Source of the DNA: Thermodesulfobacteriaceae bacterium
GTDB taxonomy: Bacteria > Desulfobacterota > Thermodesulfobacteria > Thermodesulfobacteriales > Thermodesulfatatoraceae
Assembly: GCA_015494065.1 (NCBI GenBank)
Contig: WGCA01000038.1
Coordinates: 48,354-112,353, forward strand
Length of the DNA stretch: 64,000 nucleotides
Direction of reading: 5' to 3'
The position numbers were made by a program, and so were the translations under genes. Shown piece by piece: positions 1 to 9,307 of this stretch; the first letter of the stretch is position 1, and each line of letters opens with the position of its first letter. The notes under the pieces are model-generated. The model was not told where the DNA came from. It did not search any database and worked only from the letters and a program-made list of their open reading frames with translations.

Positions 1-250
1 CGTGTGGATTCATTTTTACGGCTACCACCGGCAACTGGGTTACGTCGCCCAGGTGCAGTTCAGCAAAGCGGGAGATAAATTCTTCTGAAGAAAGCTTCAG
101 GGCCCGCCTCAAACGCAAAAAATCATAAGGGCTTAAGACCAGGTTGACGTCGTAACAACAGAGGTTGTAACAGGAAATGCCCGGGTAACAGGCAAATTCA
201 AAGACGTCATCTAAAGTTAGTTGACGGTGGTCAAATACCGGTTGGTCCAT
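1..250 (-). CDS. YkgJ-type cysteine-cluster protein, N-terminal part
   Basis: The reading frame starts at an ATG whose A is base 250 and runs off the left edge after 83 codons. Near residues 20-32 it has the spacing CYPGISCYNLCC, typical of the YkgJ/CxxxxCC family, followed by a hydrophobic stretch and LSPYDFLRLRRAL, also usual for these proteins. The family is thought to bind a zinc or iron-sulfur centre; its function is mostly unknown. A Shine-Dalgarno GGAGGG lies 7 bases before the ATG. The start codon shares one base with a TGA that ends the extended frame of the upstream phosphoribosyltransferase, which suggests translational coupling. The C-terminal half, with the remaining cysteines, is outside the window. 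Confidence 0.75.
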   Translation of the reverse strand, partial: MDQPVFDHRQLTLDDVFEFACYPGISCYNLCCYDVNLVLSPYDFLRLRRALKLSSEEFISRFAELHLGDVTQLPVVAVKMNPH

Positions 251-303
251 CAATTACCCTCCGCGTAATAACCAGCTTTTTCAAGTAAGCTGATTACTTC
301 TTC
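250..303 (-). other. In-frame continuation of the phosphoribosyltransferase after its stop codon
   Basis: Directly after the TGA at 306-304 the same reading frame stays open for 17 codons and encodes EEVISLLEKAGYYAEGN before a second TGA at 252-250. This peptide looks like a normal C-terminal helix for this phosphoribosyltransferase group, and the second stop overlaps the next gene's ATG by one base (TGATG), the kind of junction seen throughout this window. The first TGA therefore looks like a recent nonsense change, a sequence error or a read-through site, and the functional gene end may be base 250. Confidence 0.6.
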
Positions 304-951
304 TCACCCTAAGTCATACCAGTTTTGATAAGCGTCCGCCACCGCGAAAAAGGCCCCTGAACGCAGGTTAGCGCAGTAAATTTCCTCAACCAGCGGGCTT
401 AGCTTTTCCAGCGCCCTTTGGGAGGCGGTGGGAACAGCGACCACTATTTTGCCGGCTTTCCGGCGACGGGCGCTTTTGACCGCCGCCATCATGGTGTAGC
501 CGGAAGCCAGCCCGTCGTCTACCAGGATGACCGTTTGGCCGGCAAGGTCCGGGAAGGGCTTTCCCCGCCGGAAAAGGAGTTCTCTTTCAGCAAGGTCTTT
601 TTTCTCAAGGGCAAGCTGGCGGGAGATGACCTCCGGGGTAAGCCCGGCGTAGGCCACGAGTTCTTCGTTCAGCAATACCTCCCCGTCGAAACTGATGGCC
701 CCGAAACCGGCCTCCGGGTTGTCCGGAAAATGGATCTTGCGCACGATGATGAGATCAAAAGGCAATTTGAGCCTTTGGGCCAGGACCAACCCCACCGGTA
801 CCCCGCCTGCAGGGATGGCGAAAACCACCGTCTGCGGTGCCCCTTCATACCGGTCCTTCATCATTTCGGCCAGTATTTCGCCGGCTTCGTATCGGTCTTT
901 AAAGACGTAGACCTTGTTGGTGAAGGCCTTGTTTACGTAAATTTTGGCCAT
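304..951 (-). CDS. Phosphoribosyltransferase domain protein
   Basis: 215 residues. The PRPP-binding signature is VILVDDGLASGYTM at residues 141-154, and an upstream PAGG loop at 47-50 (AIPAGGVPVG) is the pyrophosphate loop. These mark a type I phosphoribosyltransferase of the kind often annotated as a predicted PRTase in deep-branching bacteria; the base it acts on cannot be told from sequence. It diverges from truD across a 66-base gap. The frame closes early at a TGA (306-304), with a plausible C-terminal tail continuing beyond it. The tail may be dispensable, because all visible catalytic motifs lie upstream. Confidence 0.8.
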   Translation of the reverse strand: MAKIYVNKAFTNKVYVFKDRYEAGEILAEMMKDRYEGAPQTVVFAIPAGGVPVGLVLAQRLKLPFDLIIVRKIHFPDNPEAGFGAISFDGEVLLNEELVAYAGLTPEVISRQLALEKKDLAERELLFRRGKPFPDLAGQTVILVDDGLASGYTMMAAVKSARRRKAGKIVVAVPTASQRALEKLSPLVEEIYCANLRSGAFFAVADAYQNWYDLG

Positions 952-1017
952 TTTGACTCACCCCCTCTCAAAAGGTAACCACTTCCCTTGGGCCCCGCAG
1001 GGTTTATCTTTGTAGGG

Positions 1018-2169
1018 ATGAAAATAAAGGTCCAGCCGGAAGATTTTGTCGTTTACGAAGTAGCTGATATCACGCCCCAGAAGGAAGGGGAATTTGCCCT
1101 CTACCGTCTTTTTAAACGTGGGGCCACCACCTGGGACGTGATCGGGGCTTTGGCCAAACGTCTCCGTTTGCGGGCCCAGGATATCCAGTACGGGGGCTTA
1201 AAAGACCGGCATGCCCTCTCTTACCAGTACGTGACCATCCGTAAGGGGCCTAAAAAAGACCTAATCGGGAAGAATTTTCGCCTGGAATACCTGGGCCAGA
1301 GCCCTTTTCCCATGTCCAAGGCGCGGTTAAAGGGCAATTTCTTTCGCATTCTGGTAAGGGAAGTTGACCCCCGGGTTTTAGAACAAGAGGTGCCTCTGGT
1401 AGCCCGTTTCGGGGTGGCCAACTATTTTGACGAGCAGCGGTTTGGTTCGGCGCGCCACGGCCTTGGTTTTGCGGCCCGGGAATTGATCCTGGGCCATTAC
1501 GAAAGGGCCCTTTACCTCCTGCTGGTGGAGGGGAGTCAGTATGAAATGAAGCGTACCCAGGCCTTTCGGGATTGTCTACGACGGAACTGGCCGGAAGTGA
1601 AACCCTGCCTTTCGCTAGCCCCAAGCCCTTGGGAAAGGAGGCTCCTTGAATTTTTGGCTGCCCACCGTCTTTCCAAACGCACCTTCAAACGGGCGCTAGG
1701 CCTGGTAGACCGGGAATATCTTTTGATGCTCTGTCACGCCTACCAGGCCTTTGTTTGGAATGAGACGGTAAAACTTTACCTGCAAAAACAGGGGCTAAGA
1801 CTCTATCCCGTGCCTTATGTTTTGGGAGAACATCTCTTTTACCGTACCGTACCGGAGGAGCGTTGGCCGGCCCTTAAGGAGCAAAAGATTCCGCTCCCGA
1901 GCCCCCGGCTGAAACTTGCCCCGGAGATAAGGGCCTTGATGGAAGAAATCCTTAAGAAAGAAGGGATCCCTTCGCTTGAAAAATTCCGCACCTTGGTCAA
2001 AGGGGCCACTTTCAAGACCTACCCCCGGGAAGTAGTGGTGATCCCGGAAAGATTGCGTTACGAGATAAAAGGGGCACGGGAGGTAGAGGTCGAATTTTTT
2101 CTACCCAAAGGCAGTTACGCTACCGTGGTCTTGAAGAGACTTTTCCTGCTGCCTAAAGAAGATTTCTAA
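1018..2169 (+). CDS. truD: tRNA pseudouridine(13) synthase TruD
   Basis: 383 residues from the ATG at 1018. TruD converts U13 of tRNA to pseudouridine in the cytoplasm. The N-terminus [15 protein letters not shown] matches the usual TruD opening, and the catalytic loop is GLKDRHA at residues 60-66 with Asp63 as the presumed nucleophile. The RYFG-like NYFDEQRFG motif and the C-terminal PREV region follow in order. A longer frame from a TTG at 988 is possible, but its ten extra residues do not resemble the family. The 3' end overlaps the secA stop by four bases in convergent orientation. Confidence 0.9.
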   Translation: MKIKVQPEDFVVYEVADITPQKEGEFALYRLFKRGATTWDVIGALAKRLRLRAQDIQYGGLKDRHALSYQYVTIRKGPKKDLIGKNFRLEYLGQSPFPMSKARLKGNFFRILVREVDPRVLEQEVPLVARFGVANYFDEQRFGSARHGLGFAARELILGHYERALYLLLVEGSQYEMKRTQAFRDCLRRNWPEVKPCLSLAPSPWERRLLEFLAAHRLSKRTFKRALGLVDREYLLMLCHAYQAFVWNETVKLYLQKQGLRLYPVPYVLGEHLFYRTVPEERWPALKEQKIPLPSPRLKLAPEIRALMEEILKKEGIPSLEKFRTLVKGATFKTYPREVVVIPERLRYEIKGAREVEVEFFLPKGSYATVVLKRLFLLPKEDF

Positions 2170-4919
2170 CGCATAGCCGCCTTCTCGGCAGGCTTGGCCC
2201 CGGGCCGGCCACAGCATTTTTTGTATTTTTTGCCGCTTCCGCAGGGGCAAGGGTCGTTGCGGCCAATCTTGCGTCCGCGTCTTATGGGTTTACGTTTGGG
2301 TTTTTCCTCTTGGGCTTCCTCACCCCGACTATATACCAGGCGCAGGCGCTGGTTTTTCCGTTCTTCTTCCATCCGTTCCACTTCTTCTTCCCGGGTTACT
2401 TGGACGCGGAAGAGGAAGGAAAGGGTGTGTTCTTTGATACGCTCGATCAGATCAGCAAACATCTGAAAGGCTTCTCGTTTGTATTCCTGTAGGGGATCTT
2501 GCTGCGCGTAGCCTCTCAGCCCGATCCCTTCCCGCAAGTGGTCCATGGAAAGCAGGTGGTCCTTCCAGAGGGTATCGATGGTGTGGAGGAGGAACATGCG
2601 CTCCAAGTGACGCATAAGTTCCGTGCCAACCTCCTGTTCCTTGGCCTCGTAAGCGTTGAGGGCCTGGGTGGAGAGCTTTTCGCTGAGCTCTTCGGGGCCT
2701 GAAATTTCTTCGGGGATTTCCGGCCGAAAACCAAAGATCCCGAAAAAGCGGTCTTCCAGGGCTTTCAAGTTCCATTCCTGAGGCGGGGTCTTTTCCAGCG
2801 CTATCTCTTCCACCAGCCCTTGGACCACGTCTTTGATCATGTCCGTGATCCAGTCTTTGATGTTTTCGCTGGCCAGGATCTCTTTGCGCTGCGCATAAAT
2901 CACCTCGCGCTGGCGGTTCATCACGTCGTCATATTCCAGCAGGTGTTTTCTTATTTCAAAATTGTGGGCTTCCACCTTCTTCTGGGCCTGTTCGATGGCT
3001 TTGGAGATAAAGGAGTGTTCGATGGGCTCTCCCTCTTCCATCCCGAACCGGTCCATGAGCCCCTTTAGTTTGTCTGAGCCGAAGAGCCGCAAAAGGTCAT
3101 CTTCCAGCGAGAGGTAGAACCGGGAAGAACCCGGGTCTCCCTGACGCCCCGCCCTTCCCCGGAGTTGGTTGTCGATCCGGCGTGATTCGTGGCGCTCCGT
3201 ACCGATGATATGGAGCCCGCCCAGCTCCTTGACCCTTCGATAGTCTTCCTGGCATTCTTTGACTTTTTCGTAGAGGACCTCTGCCCAGCGTTCAGGGTAT
3301 TTTTGCGTGGGGTCTTGCCCCTGTTTGGCCAGCTGTAGGGCGTCGTTCCAGGCGGTTTTGTCAATGCTTTCCAGGTCATAACCCTCGGCTTCCAGGGCCT
3401 CCCGGGCCAGGCCTTCAGGGTTTCCGCCCAGGAGGATATCCACCCCACGGCCGGCCATGTTGGTGGCGATGGTTACCGCCCCGGAACGCCCTGCCTGGGC
3501 GATAATGGCGGCTTCTTTCTCGTGGTATTTGGCGTTTAGGACCTGGTGCGGAATCTTTTTCTTTTTCAACATCCGGGAAAGGCGCTCACTCTTTTCGATA
3601 CTGGTGGTACCAACCAGCACCGGGCGCCCCTGGCGGTGTAGTTCTTCGATTTCCTCAACTACGGCTTCAAATTTTTCTCTTTCGGTGCGGTAAACCACGT
3701 CGGGATGATCGACCCGGATCATAGGTTTGTGGGTGGGGATGACCACCACGTCCAGGTTATAGATTTCTTTGAATTCCGCCGCTTCAGTTTCGGCGGTTCC
3801 GGTCATACCGGCCAGCTTTTCGTACATGCGGAAATAGTTCTGGAAGGTAATGGTGGCCAGTGTCTGGTTTTCCCGTTCAATCTTAACCCCTTCTTTGGCT
3901 TCAATGGCCTGGTGGAGACCGTCTGACCAGCGTCTGCCGGGCATCAGCCGGCCCGTAAATTCGTCCACGATGATGACCTTGCCATCCTTTACGATGTAGT
4001 CCACGTCGCGGTGGAAGAGATGATGGGCCCGCAGAGCCTGGTTAATGGTGTGGACCAAGTTAATATGTCGGGGATCATAGAGGTTTTCGATACCAAGCAG
4101 GCGTTCCATTTCCGCCACGCCCTCTTCGGTGAGCATGGCGGTCTTGGCCTTTTCATCCAGGGTAAAATGGCGGTCTTTCTTTAGATGACGGACTAATTTG
4201 TCAATGTGGTAGTAGATTTCCGTGGATTCTTCGGAGGGGCCAGAAATGATAAGGGGGGTTCGGGCTTCGTCGATGAGGATGGAATCTACTTCGTCTACGA
4301 TGGCGTAATAATGTCCCCGTTGGACCATTTCATCCAGGGAATATTTCATGTTGTCGCGCAGATAATCGAAGCCGAATTCGTTGTTGGTCCCATAAGTAAT
4401 GTCGCAGGCGTAAGCCCGTTTGCGTTCTTCATCATCCATGCCGGAAACGATTACCCCTACGGAAAGGCCCAGGAAGTTATAGAGGGTCCCCATCCATTTG
4501 GCGTCTCGTTTGGCCAGATAGTCGTTGACGGTAACGATGTGGACCCCTTTCCCCGTCAGGGCGTTCAGGTAGGCGGGCAAAGTGGCCACCAGGGTTTTAC
4601 CTTCTCCGGTCTTCATTTCCGCGATTTTGCCTTCATGGAGGACGATGCCCCCCATGAGCTGGACGTCAAAATGGCGCATACCGAGCACCCGGCGGCTGGC
4701 CTCACGCACCACGGCGAAGGCTTCAGGCAGGAGCTCGTCCAATGTCTCTCCGCGGGAGAGCCTTTCCTTAAATTCTCCGGTTTTGGCCTTAAGTTCTGCG
4801 TCTGAAAGTTTTTGAATCTGGGGTTCCAGCTCGTTTATCCGGGCGACAATGGGGCGGAGACGCTTTAATTCCCTTTCGTTTTTGGTGCCCACTATTTTGG
4901 CCAACAATTTGGTTAACAT
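2166..4919 (-). CDS. secA: Preprotein translocase ATPase SecA
   Basis: 917 residues, normal length. SecA is the cytoplasmic motor that drives unfolded secretory proteins through SecYEG. The Walker A motif MKTGEGKTL lies at 102-110 and the Walker B region is [14 protein letters not shown]. The second helicase lobe has NMAGRGVDI and the [13 protein letters not shown] motif. The C-terminus carries the zinc-binding [13 protein letters not shown] tail used for SecB and lipid contacts. A -35/-10 pair (TTGCAG, 17 bases, TTTAAT) sits just upstream and GAGGGA serves as ribosome site. It appears to be transcribed alone. Confidence 0.98.
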   Translation of the reverse strand: MLTKLLAKIVGTKNERELKRLRPIVARINELEPQIQKLSDAELKAKTGEFKERLSRGETLDELLPEAFAVVREASRRVLGMRHFDVQLMGGIVLHEGKIAEMKTGEGKTLVATLPAYLNALTGKGVHIVTVNDYLAKRDAKWMGTLYNFLGLSVGVIVSGMDDEERKRAYACDITYGTNNEFGFDYLRDNMKYSLDEMVQRGHYYAIVDEVDSILIDEARTPLIISGPSEESTEIYYHIDKLVRHLKKDRHFTLDEKAKTAMLTEEGVAEMERLLGIENLYDPRHINLVHTINQALRAHHLFHRDVDYIVKDGKVIIVDEFTGRLMPGRRWSDGLHQAIEAKEGVKIERENQTLATITFQNYFRMYEKLAGMTGTAETEAAEFKEIYNLDVVVIPTHKPMIRVDHPDVVYRTEREKFEAVVEEIEELHRQGRPVLVGTTSIEKSERLSRMLKKKKIPHQVLNAKYHEKEAAIIAQAGRSGAVTIATNMAGRGVDILLGGNPEGLAREALEAEGYDLESIDKTAWNDALQLAKQGQDPTQKYPERWAEVLYEKVKECQEDYRRVKELGGLHIIGTERHESRRIDNQLRGRAGRQGDPGSSRFYLSLEDDLLRLFGSDKLKGLMDRFGMEEGEPIEHSFISKAIEQAQKKVEAHNFEIRKHLLEYDDVMNRQREVIYAQRKEILASENIKDWITDMIKDVVQGLVEEIALEKTPPQEWNLKALEDRFFGIFGFRPEIPEEISGPEELSEKLSTQALNAYEAKEQEVGTELMRHLERMFLLHTIDTLWKDHLLSMDHLREGIGLRGYAQQDPLQEYKREAFQMFADLIERIKEHTLSFLFRVQVTREEEVERMEEERKNQRLRLVYSRGEEAQEEKPKRKPIRRGRKIGRNDPCPCGSGKKYKKCCGRPGAKPAEKAAMR

Positions 4920-4950
4920 AAAAATCCCTCAAAAAGACTTTTCATCTACC

Positions 4951-4979
4951 ATTAAACTTGGTTCCCGTCCTGACTGCAA
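4951..4979 (-). promoter_or_regulatory. Likely sigma70-type promoter of secA
   Basis: On the minus strand TTGCAG (4979-4974) is followed after 17 bases by TTTAAT (4956-4951). This leaves a leader of about 25 bases with GAGGGA before the secA ATG. Each box differs from consensus by one base, and the spacing is ideal. Confidence 0.5.
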
Positions 4980-4996
4980 GCGTAAGCAAGATGGGT

Positions 4997-5018
4997 GCCG
5001 GGGAGGTGACTCCCCGGC
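4997..5018 (-). terminator. Hairpin downstream of the membrane-protein pair
   Basis: A perfect 9-bp inverted repeat, GCCGGGGAG and CTCCCCGGC, encloses a 4-base loop a few bases past the stop codon at 5025. No run of T follows on the minus strand, so it may only stabilise the mRNA end or act with Rho. Confidence 0.5.
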
Positions 5019-5024
5019 GACAGG

Positions 5025-5558
5025 CTAAAGAGATTCACGGGATAAGGCTTCGGAGACGTAATGAGAGGCCAGGAGGTCCAGGCCAAAGACCAGAAGGGTT
5101 GGTATGGCGGCCCCAAACATCAGGCCTTTAGCCACCCAGCTGGCGATCTCATCACCCCAAAAGCCCAGTTCGAACAACATGGTGCATACGAAAACCAGGA
5201 AAAAGGCGAGATAATAGGCGTACTTATAGGGTTCAAGGACTTCCTGCCAAAGGGCCAAAAGGGAGGTCACCGTCCATTCTTCCAGTTTGGTTATTTTTTG
5301 TCTGGCCCGGACCAGGAGGTCTTTTTTGTCGGGCTCTTGGCCTTTGAGAAAAGAAGACGCAAAGGTGGTGAGCCCTGCGTAACCGAATATCAGACGGTTA
5401 GCAAAGAGCCAGAACCCCAACAGGCCGATAATAAAGGCTGCGTATTCGGGGTGGGCGATGGCCCACGCGCTTAATAACCAAAGGTGGAAAAAGAACAAAA
5501 TACTGCCTACCACAAAAAGGGAGATCAGGATCCACCATATCGCCTTTTCCAGCTTCAT
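5025..5558 (-). CDS. Unknown membrane protein with four predicted membrane segments
   Basis: 177 residues that I cannot assign to a family. Hydrophobic stretches at about 7-27, 38-60, 113-133 and 143-165 suggest four membrane spans. Between the second and third lies a charged cytoplasmic-type segment (KGQEPDKKDLLVRARQKITK). The ATG overlaps the stop of the upstream gene by one base (TAATG), so the two are translationally coupled and probably act together. A stable hairpin follows the stop. It might be a small accessory subunit of an inner-membrane complex, but nothing in the sequence says which. Confidence 0.65.
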   Translation of the reverse strand: MKLEKAIWWILISLFVVGSILFFFHLWLLSAWAIAHPEYAAFIIGLLGFWLFANRLIFGYAGLTTFASSFLKGQEPDKKDLLVRARQKITKLEEWTVTSLLALWQEVLEPYKYAYYLAFFLVFVCTMLFELGFWGDEIASWVAKGLMFGAAIPTLLVFGLDLLASHYVSEALSRESL

Positions 5559-6097
5559 TATTTATGTCCTCCTTTGCTTGATTTTTTTGATTTTTGGGCT
5601 GGGGAAGAACCGGGTTGGGAACTCGCTTTCTTCTCTTGTTTGTTTTTGGTAGCCCCCATTTCAAAGGAGTGAACCACGGTGTAAAGGTCGGGAGAAAGGG
5701 GGTGCATATAGGTAAAGGTGGCCAGGACCACGTCTCCTAAGTGCAATCTTTCTGTCCCGGTTTTTAATTTCATGACGACTTCTGAGGTCTCTCCCGGGGG
5801 AAGGGTAATATGTACGGGAATATTGGAAACGACATAGCCCTTTTCCTTGGTTTCGCGCCCGGGTTTAAAGACAAAGGCCTGTTGAATGATCGTTTCTGGC
5901 ATCCCACCGGGATTGAAGACTGAATACACTATGGCGTGGTTTTCTTGGTCGTACTTGGCTTCCAGCACGATGGGGGAGCCGGGAATGCTGGCGATGGCCT
6001 TTGAGACAGAGGTCTCGGTAAAGAAGCTTCCCGTGGCCCAACCCAGAAACAGGGCCATCAGTACGCAGACGACAAAAACTAAGGCTGGGTTTCTCAT
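5558..6097 (-). CDS. Unknown protein with N-terminal membrane anchor and Ig-like middle
   Basis: 179 residues. Residues 5-25 form one hydrophobic segment, an uncleaved anchor or signal peptide. The middle is rich in short beta-type stretches (VLEAKYDQ, IVYSVFNPGG, VHITLPPGETSEVVMKL, DVVLATFTYM), reminiscent of periplasmic immunoglobulin-like domains. The last 30 residues are low-complexity and rich in Lys, Ser and Gln. No family recognised. It is the first gene of a two-gene unit with the four-span membrane protein and diverges from the zinc-ribbon gene. A plausible reading is a periplasmic domain tethered next to its membrane partner. Confidence 0.65.
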   Translation of the reverse strand: MRNPALVFVVCVLMALFLGWATGSFFTETSVSKAIASIPGSPIVLEAKYDQENHAIVYSVFNPGGMPETIIQQAFVFKPGRETKEKGYVVSNIPVHITLPPGETSEVVMKLKTGTERLHLGDVVLATFTYMHPLSPDLYTVVHSFEMGATKNKQEKKASSQPGSSPAQKSKKSSKGGHK

Positions 6098-6198
6098 TTG
6101 GCTTACCTCCTTTCAATTTTTGGTTTAGTAAGTAGCTAAACGGTTAGTCCTAAAGAATTTAAGTCAATATCTTGACAGAGGTCGTCAAAATATTAGCC

Positions 6199-6408
6199 AT
6201 GAAAAAGGCCAGAGAGAAAATTTTCCGACGCCGAAAGACCACCGCGGGGCGTTGTGAAGTTTGCGGAGAAGAGATGCCCCTTTGTTATCGTTGTCAAAAA
6301 TGCGGGTATTTGATCTGTCAGCGGTGTATGGCCGAAGGTCCGCGGAAATTTTCCTGTAATACGGTCACCTGGGTTTGTCCCAATTGCCTAAACTGGGAGA
6401 CACTTTGA
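6199..6408 (+). CDS. Small cysteine-rich zinc-ribbon protein
   Basis: 69 residues from the ATG at 6199, with ten cysteines in pairs (CEVC, CYRC, CQRC, CPNC and two singles). This points to two or more zinc-binding knuckles. The basic N-terminus (KKAREKIFRRRK) could bind nucleic acid. A longer frame from TTG at 6172 adds nine residues; neither start has a convincing ribosome site, so the start is uncertain. The last 44 bases overlap the 3' end of rsmG on the other strand. Function unknown. Confidence 0.55.
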   Translation: MKKAREKIFRRRKTTAGRCEVCGEEMPLCYRCQKCGYLICQRCMAEGPRKFSCNTVTWVCPNCLNWETL

Positions 6409-7060
6409 TAATAACGATGGTCCTTGGGTCTTGAGAAAGGGGTAATTTTAAGCGGTGAATTTCTACGGAGAGATCAGGGAAGGTCTTTTGGAATTTTTCA
6501 ATTTCTTCTTCCACCTTAGGGCCCTTCATGGCGACCAATTGGCCACCAGGTCTCACGAGAGGGGCCGAAAGTTCCCAGAGGGGTAAGAGCTCTTTTACCG
6601 CTCGGGAGACCACCACGGCGAAATATTTTCTGGGTAGGGGATCATTTTGGCCTACTTTGGCCTGAATAATCTTTATTTTTTCCAGTTTTAACACCCCGGC
6701 CACATAAGTAAGGAAAGAAATGGCCTTTTTACGGGCGTCTACCAGCCAGACTTCCCTTTCAGGTTGCATGATCTTGATGATGACTCCCGGCAGCCCGGCC
6801 CCAGTGCCCAAGTCAAGTAACGGTCCGGGCGGAAGATAGGGTATGACCGTTAGGCTGTCTACGAAGTGTTTTAAGGCGTAATCCTTTGGGGTTTTAAGGG
6901 CTGTAAGCCCCAAAGGTTCCCCCATTTCTTTGAGGAGGGCAAAATAGTGGACAAACTGGGTCCACTTTTCTTGGGAAATGGAAAGGTTCAATTCCGCAAG
7001 GGCTTGGCGGGCCCAGTAGGTGAATTCCTCAATAAAGGCTTCTTTCGGGCGTGAAGTCAT
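6365..7060 (-). CDS. rsmG: 16S rRNA m7G527 methyltransferase RsmG
   Basis: 231 residues, slightly longer than the E. coli enzyme. RsmG methylates N7 of G527 in the 16S rRNA 530 loop using S-adenosylmethionine. The SAM-binding motif LLDLGTGAGLPGV and the conserved HFVDSL segment before it are present, with VVVSRAV and PGGQLVAMKGP in the later part of the fold. The usual NLT before the fold reads GLT here. It converges on the zinc-ribbon gene with a 44-base overlap. Confidence 0.93.
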   Translation of the reverse strand: MTSRPKEAFIEEFTYWARQALAELNLSISQEKWTQFVHYFALLKEMGEPLGLTALKTPKDYALKHFVDSLTVIPYLPPGPLLDLGTGAGLPGVIIKIMQPEREVWLVDARKKAISFLTYVAGVLKLEKIKIIQAKVGQNDPLPRKYFAVVVSRAVKELLPLWELSAPLVRPGGQLVAMKGPKVEEEIEKFQKTFPDLSVEIHRLKLPLSQDPRTIVIIKVSPSLGNWDKPR

Positions 7061-7193
7061 GATTTCGATATAACTTAATCATCCTGTTTGGGAGCGGTAA
7101 GTTGTTTGAAGATTAAGGTTTATCAGGCAAAAATTCTGGCCTTTTTGGGGGAAAAGTTTATATTGATGGGAGTATTTTGGCTGACTTTGATCC

Positions 7194-8216
7194 GTGAAAA
7201 TTTCCCTGATACGTCCCAAAGTAGGTTTCGGTCTTGGTGGAGCGGAAAATTATACCGCCTGGGTGGCCCGGGAACTCGCCCGGGCGGGCCATGAGGTTTC
7301 CGTGGTGGCAGATCGCTGTGAGGTCCCGGGGGTACGACACCTCCGGGCCCGGATTTACGGCCGGGGCTCGCTGGCCAAAACCATCTCCTTTTTCCTTAAC
7401 GCCCGACGGGTACTTTCCCGCGAGCGCTTCGATGTGATTTACGCCACCTCCCGGTTTTTCCCGGCGGACTGGGTGCGGGTCTCAGACCCCCTCCACATCG
7501 TCTGGCTTAACCGGGGGTACAAAAGGCCGCCCCTTCTCTGGCCACTACGCCCCAGACACCGGCTCATCCTCTGGCTTGAGAAGAAAAGCCTTGAGCAGGC
7601 CCGGCGGGTGATCGTAAACTCCCGCATGGTTTTTAACGAGATCGCCAAACACTATCCTTTTGCCACCGGAAAGACCGAGGTCATTTATAACGGGGTGGAC
7701 TTTGCGCGTTTTAATCCTTCGGTGCGGCGCCTAAGGGCCGAAGTACGCAGGGAACTCGGTCTTTCCGAGGAGGACCGGGTGCTCCTTTTTGTGGGTTCCG
7801 ACTGGCAAAGGAAAGGCCTTCCTCTTCTCCTTTCGGTCCTTGAAGAATTACCGGAGGCATTTAAACTCCTGGTGGCAGGAGGCAAAAAACTTGGAAAGAA
7901 GGGTCGGATTTATTATCTCGGAAAAGTAAAGGAGATGGAAAGGCTTTACGGTGCCGCAGATCTGCTCGTGCTTCCCACCCGCTATGACCCCTTTGCCAAC
8001 GTGGTGCTTGAGGCCTTAGCCTGCGGCCTTCCGGTCCTCACCACCCCGGAAAACGGGGCGGCGGAGATCATTCGGGACGGAGTTACGGGACACATTGTCT
8101 CTAAAGATGAATTTTCTTTGTTTAGCTTTTTTTCATTTATAGCTTCACCTGAAGAATGCTTCGGTTCAGTAAAAAACTTCTCTTGGAAAAATCATCTTAG
8201 ACAGTTACTTTCATGA
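7194..8216 (+). CDS. Glycosyltransferase family 4, LPS core type
   Basis: 340 residues from a GTG. The N-terminus reads KVGFGLGGAENYTAWVAREL, the acceptor-side loop common in WaaG-like enzymes. The second Rossmann domain carries LLFVGSDWQRKGLPLLL and the nucleotide-sugar motif FANVVLEALACGLPVLTT with EX7E spacing. It probably adds a sugar to the LPS inner core at the cytoplasmic face. The first 300 codons are GC-rich; at about base 8105 the DNA turns abruptly AT-rich, and the last 37 residues (ending SWKNHLRQLLS) come from that segment. The stop overlaps the next ATG (ATGA). Confidence 0.85.
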   Translation: MKISLIRPKVGFGLGGAENYTAWVARELARAGHEVSVVADRCEVPGVRHLRARIYGRGSLAKTISFFLNARRVLSRERFDVIYATSRFFPADWVRVSDPLHIVWLNRGYKRPPLLWPLRPRHRLILWLEKKSLEQARRVIVNSRMVFNEIAKHYPFATGKTEVIYNGVDFARFNPSVRRLRAEVRRELGLSEEDRVLLFVGSDWQRKGLPLLLSVLEELPEAFKLLVAGGKKLGKKGRIYYLGKVKEMERLYGAADLLVLPTRYDPFANVVLEALACGLPVLTTPENGAAEIIRDGVTGHIVSKDEFSLFSFFSFIASPEECFGSVKNFSWKNHLRQLLS

Positions 8217-9307
8217 GAATCCTTTATGCGTTTTCGGAGGAACTTCCACTTTCAAAAGCCAGAGGATTACAATCATGTGCCACAGTTTCTGCTTTAGGAA
8301 AGCAAAATACCATATGGTTCGCGGCTCCTTTTAAAAAAGACCCTTTTTCTTTTTATCAAGTTTCTAAATCTCCAGGGATAAGATTGGTAAATATTTTCCG
8401 AAAGATCGGTATTTTTAAGTCTAATATTTTGTGGGCTTTAAAGCTTCGTTTATTAATTGCTAAGATTAAACCTCAAGTCATATTCCTCCGACATTTTAAG
8501 TTAGCTTATTATCTCTTAAAATGGAACATTAAGCCTTTAGTCTTTGAAGTACATGAAATTCTACAAGATAAACATCCGGCGCAGGAAAATTTACGCAATC
8601 AAGAAAAATTTTTATATCAGAAGGTTTCGGGTTTAGTTTTTATTTCCCAAGGTTTAAGGAGTAGAGCCCAAGAAATTTATAAGTTTAAAAAGCCTTACAA
8701 GATTATTCCTTCAGGAACTTTTCTTTGTAAGAAATGTGCTAATAAAAAATTAGAAGGAGAAGTTGAAGATATTTATTATGTAGGTACTGCTCATTATTCT
8801 TGGAAGGGTATAGATACTCTTTTGGAAGCCTTAAGAAAAACAAATTTTTATTTGCATATTGTTGGACCGTTTATTTCAAAAGAAATTCCTGTTTTTTTGC
8901 AAGATCGTATAAAAATCTATGGCTGGCAATCTCCTAAAAAAATATATGATCTACTTTATGCTGCTCAAATAGGTGTACTGCCAAATACGGGAAGGACACT
9001 GATAAGCCGTTTTTATACTAGTCCTATGAAATTGCTAGATTATATGGCTACCAAAACTGCTATAGTTGCGGCAGATCTTCCCAGCGTGCGTGAATTGGTT
9101 TCCGAAAAAGAGGTTCTGTTTTTTGAACCAGATAATCCGTCTTCTCTGGCAGAGGCTTTAAAACGATTATCTCAAAACCCATCTTTAAGAGAGCAATTAG
9201 CCTCCAGTGCTTATCGGAAAGCTAAATATTTTACTTGGGACCAGAGAGCTAATCGTTTAAGCCGATTTTTTGAGGAAATTTTGTATGAAGATAAAATCAT
9301 TAATTGA
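8213..9307 (+). CDS. Glycosyltransferase family 4 from AT-rich segment
   Basis: 364 residues. The C-terminal domain has the GT4 features DIYYVGTAHYSWKGIDTLLEA, SPMKLLDYMATKTAIVAADLPSVRE (the donor-binding EX7E region, here with D in the first position) and FTWDQRANRLSRFF. The acceptor domain is AT-rich and divergent, starting MRILYAFSEE. Codon use is strongly A/T-ending, unlike most of the window, so horizontal acquisition is likely. It overlaps the previous gene by four bases and the next by 23. The likely role is adding a sugar in LPS core or O-chain assembly; donor and acceptor are unknown. Confidence 0.8.
   Translation: MRILYAFSEELPLSKARGLQSCATVSALGKQNTIWFAAPFKKDPFSFYQVSKSPGIRLVNIFRKIGIFKSNILWALKLRLLIAKIKPQVIFLRHFKLAYYLLKWNIKPLVFEVHEILQDKHPAQENLRNQEKFLYQKVSGLVFISQGLRSRAQEIYKFKKPYKIIPSGTFLCKKCANKKLEGEVEDIYYVGTAHYSWKGIDTLLEALRKTNFYLHIVGPFISKEIPVFLQDRIKIYGWQSPKKIYDLLYAAQIGVLPNTGRTLISRFYTSPMKLLDYMATKTAIVAADLPSVRELVSEKEVLFFEPDNPSSLAEALKRLSQNPSLREQLASSAYRKAKYFTWDQRANRLSRFFEEILYEDKIIN

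Noticed and set aside
304..306. Selenocysteine at the in-frame TGA of the phosphoribosyltransferase.
   Set aside because: The family has no redox cysteine there, and no obvious SECIS-type hairpin follows; mutation or error is simpler.
4206..4805. A 199-residue open frame on the plus strand inside secA.
   Set aside because: It is the complement of well-conserved SecA sequence and has no ribosome site or family features.
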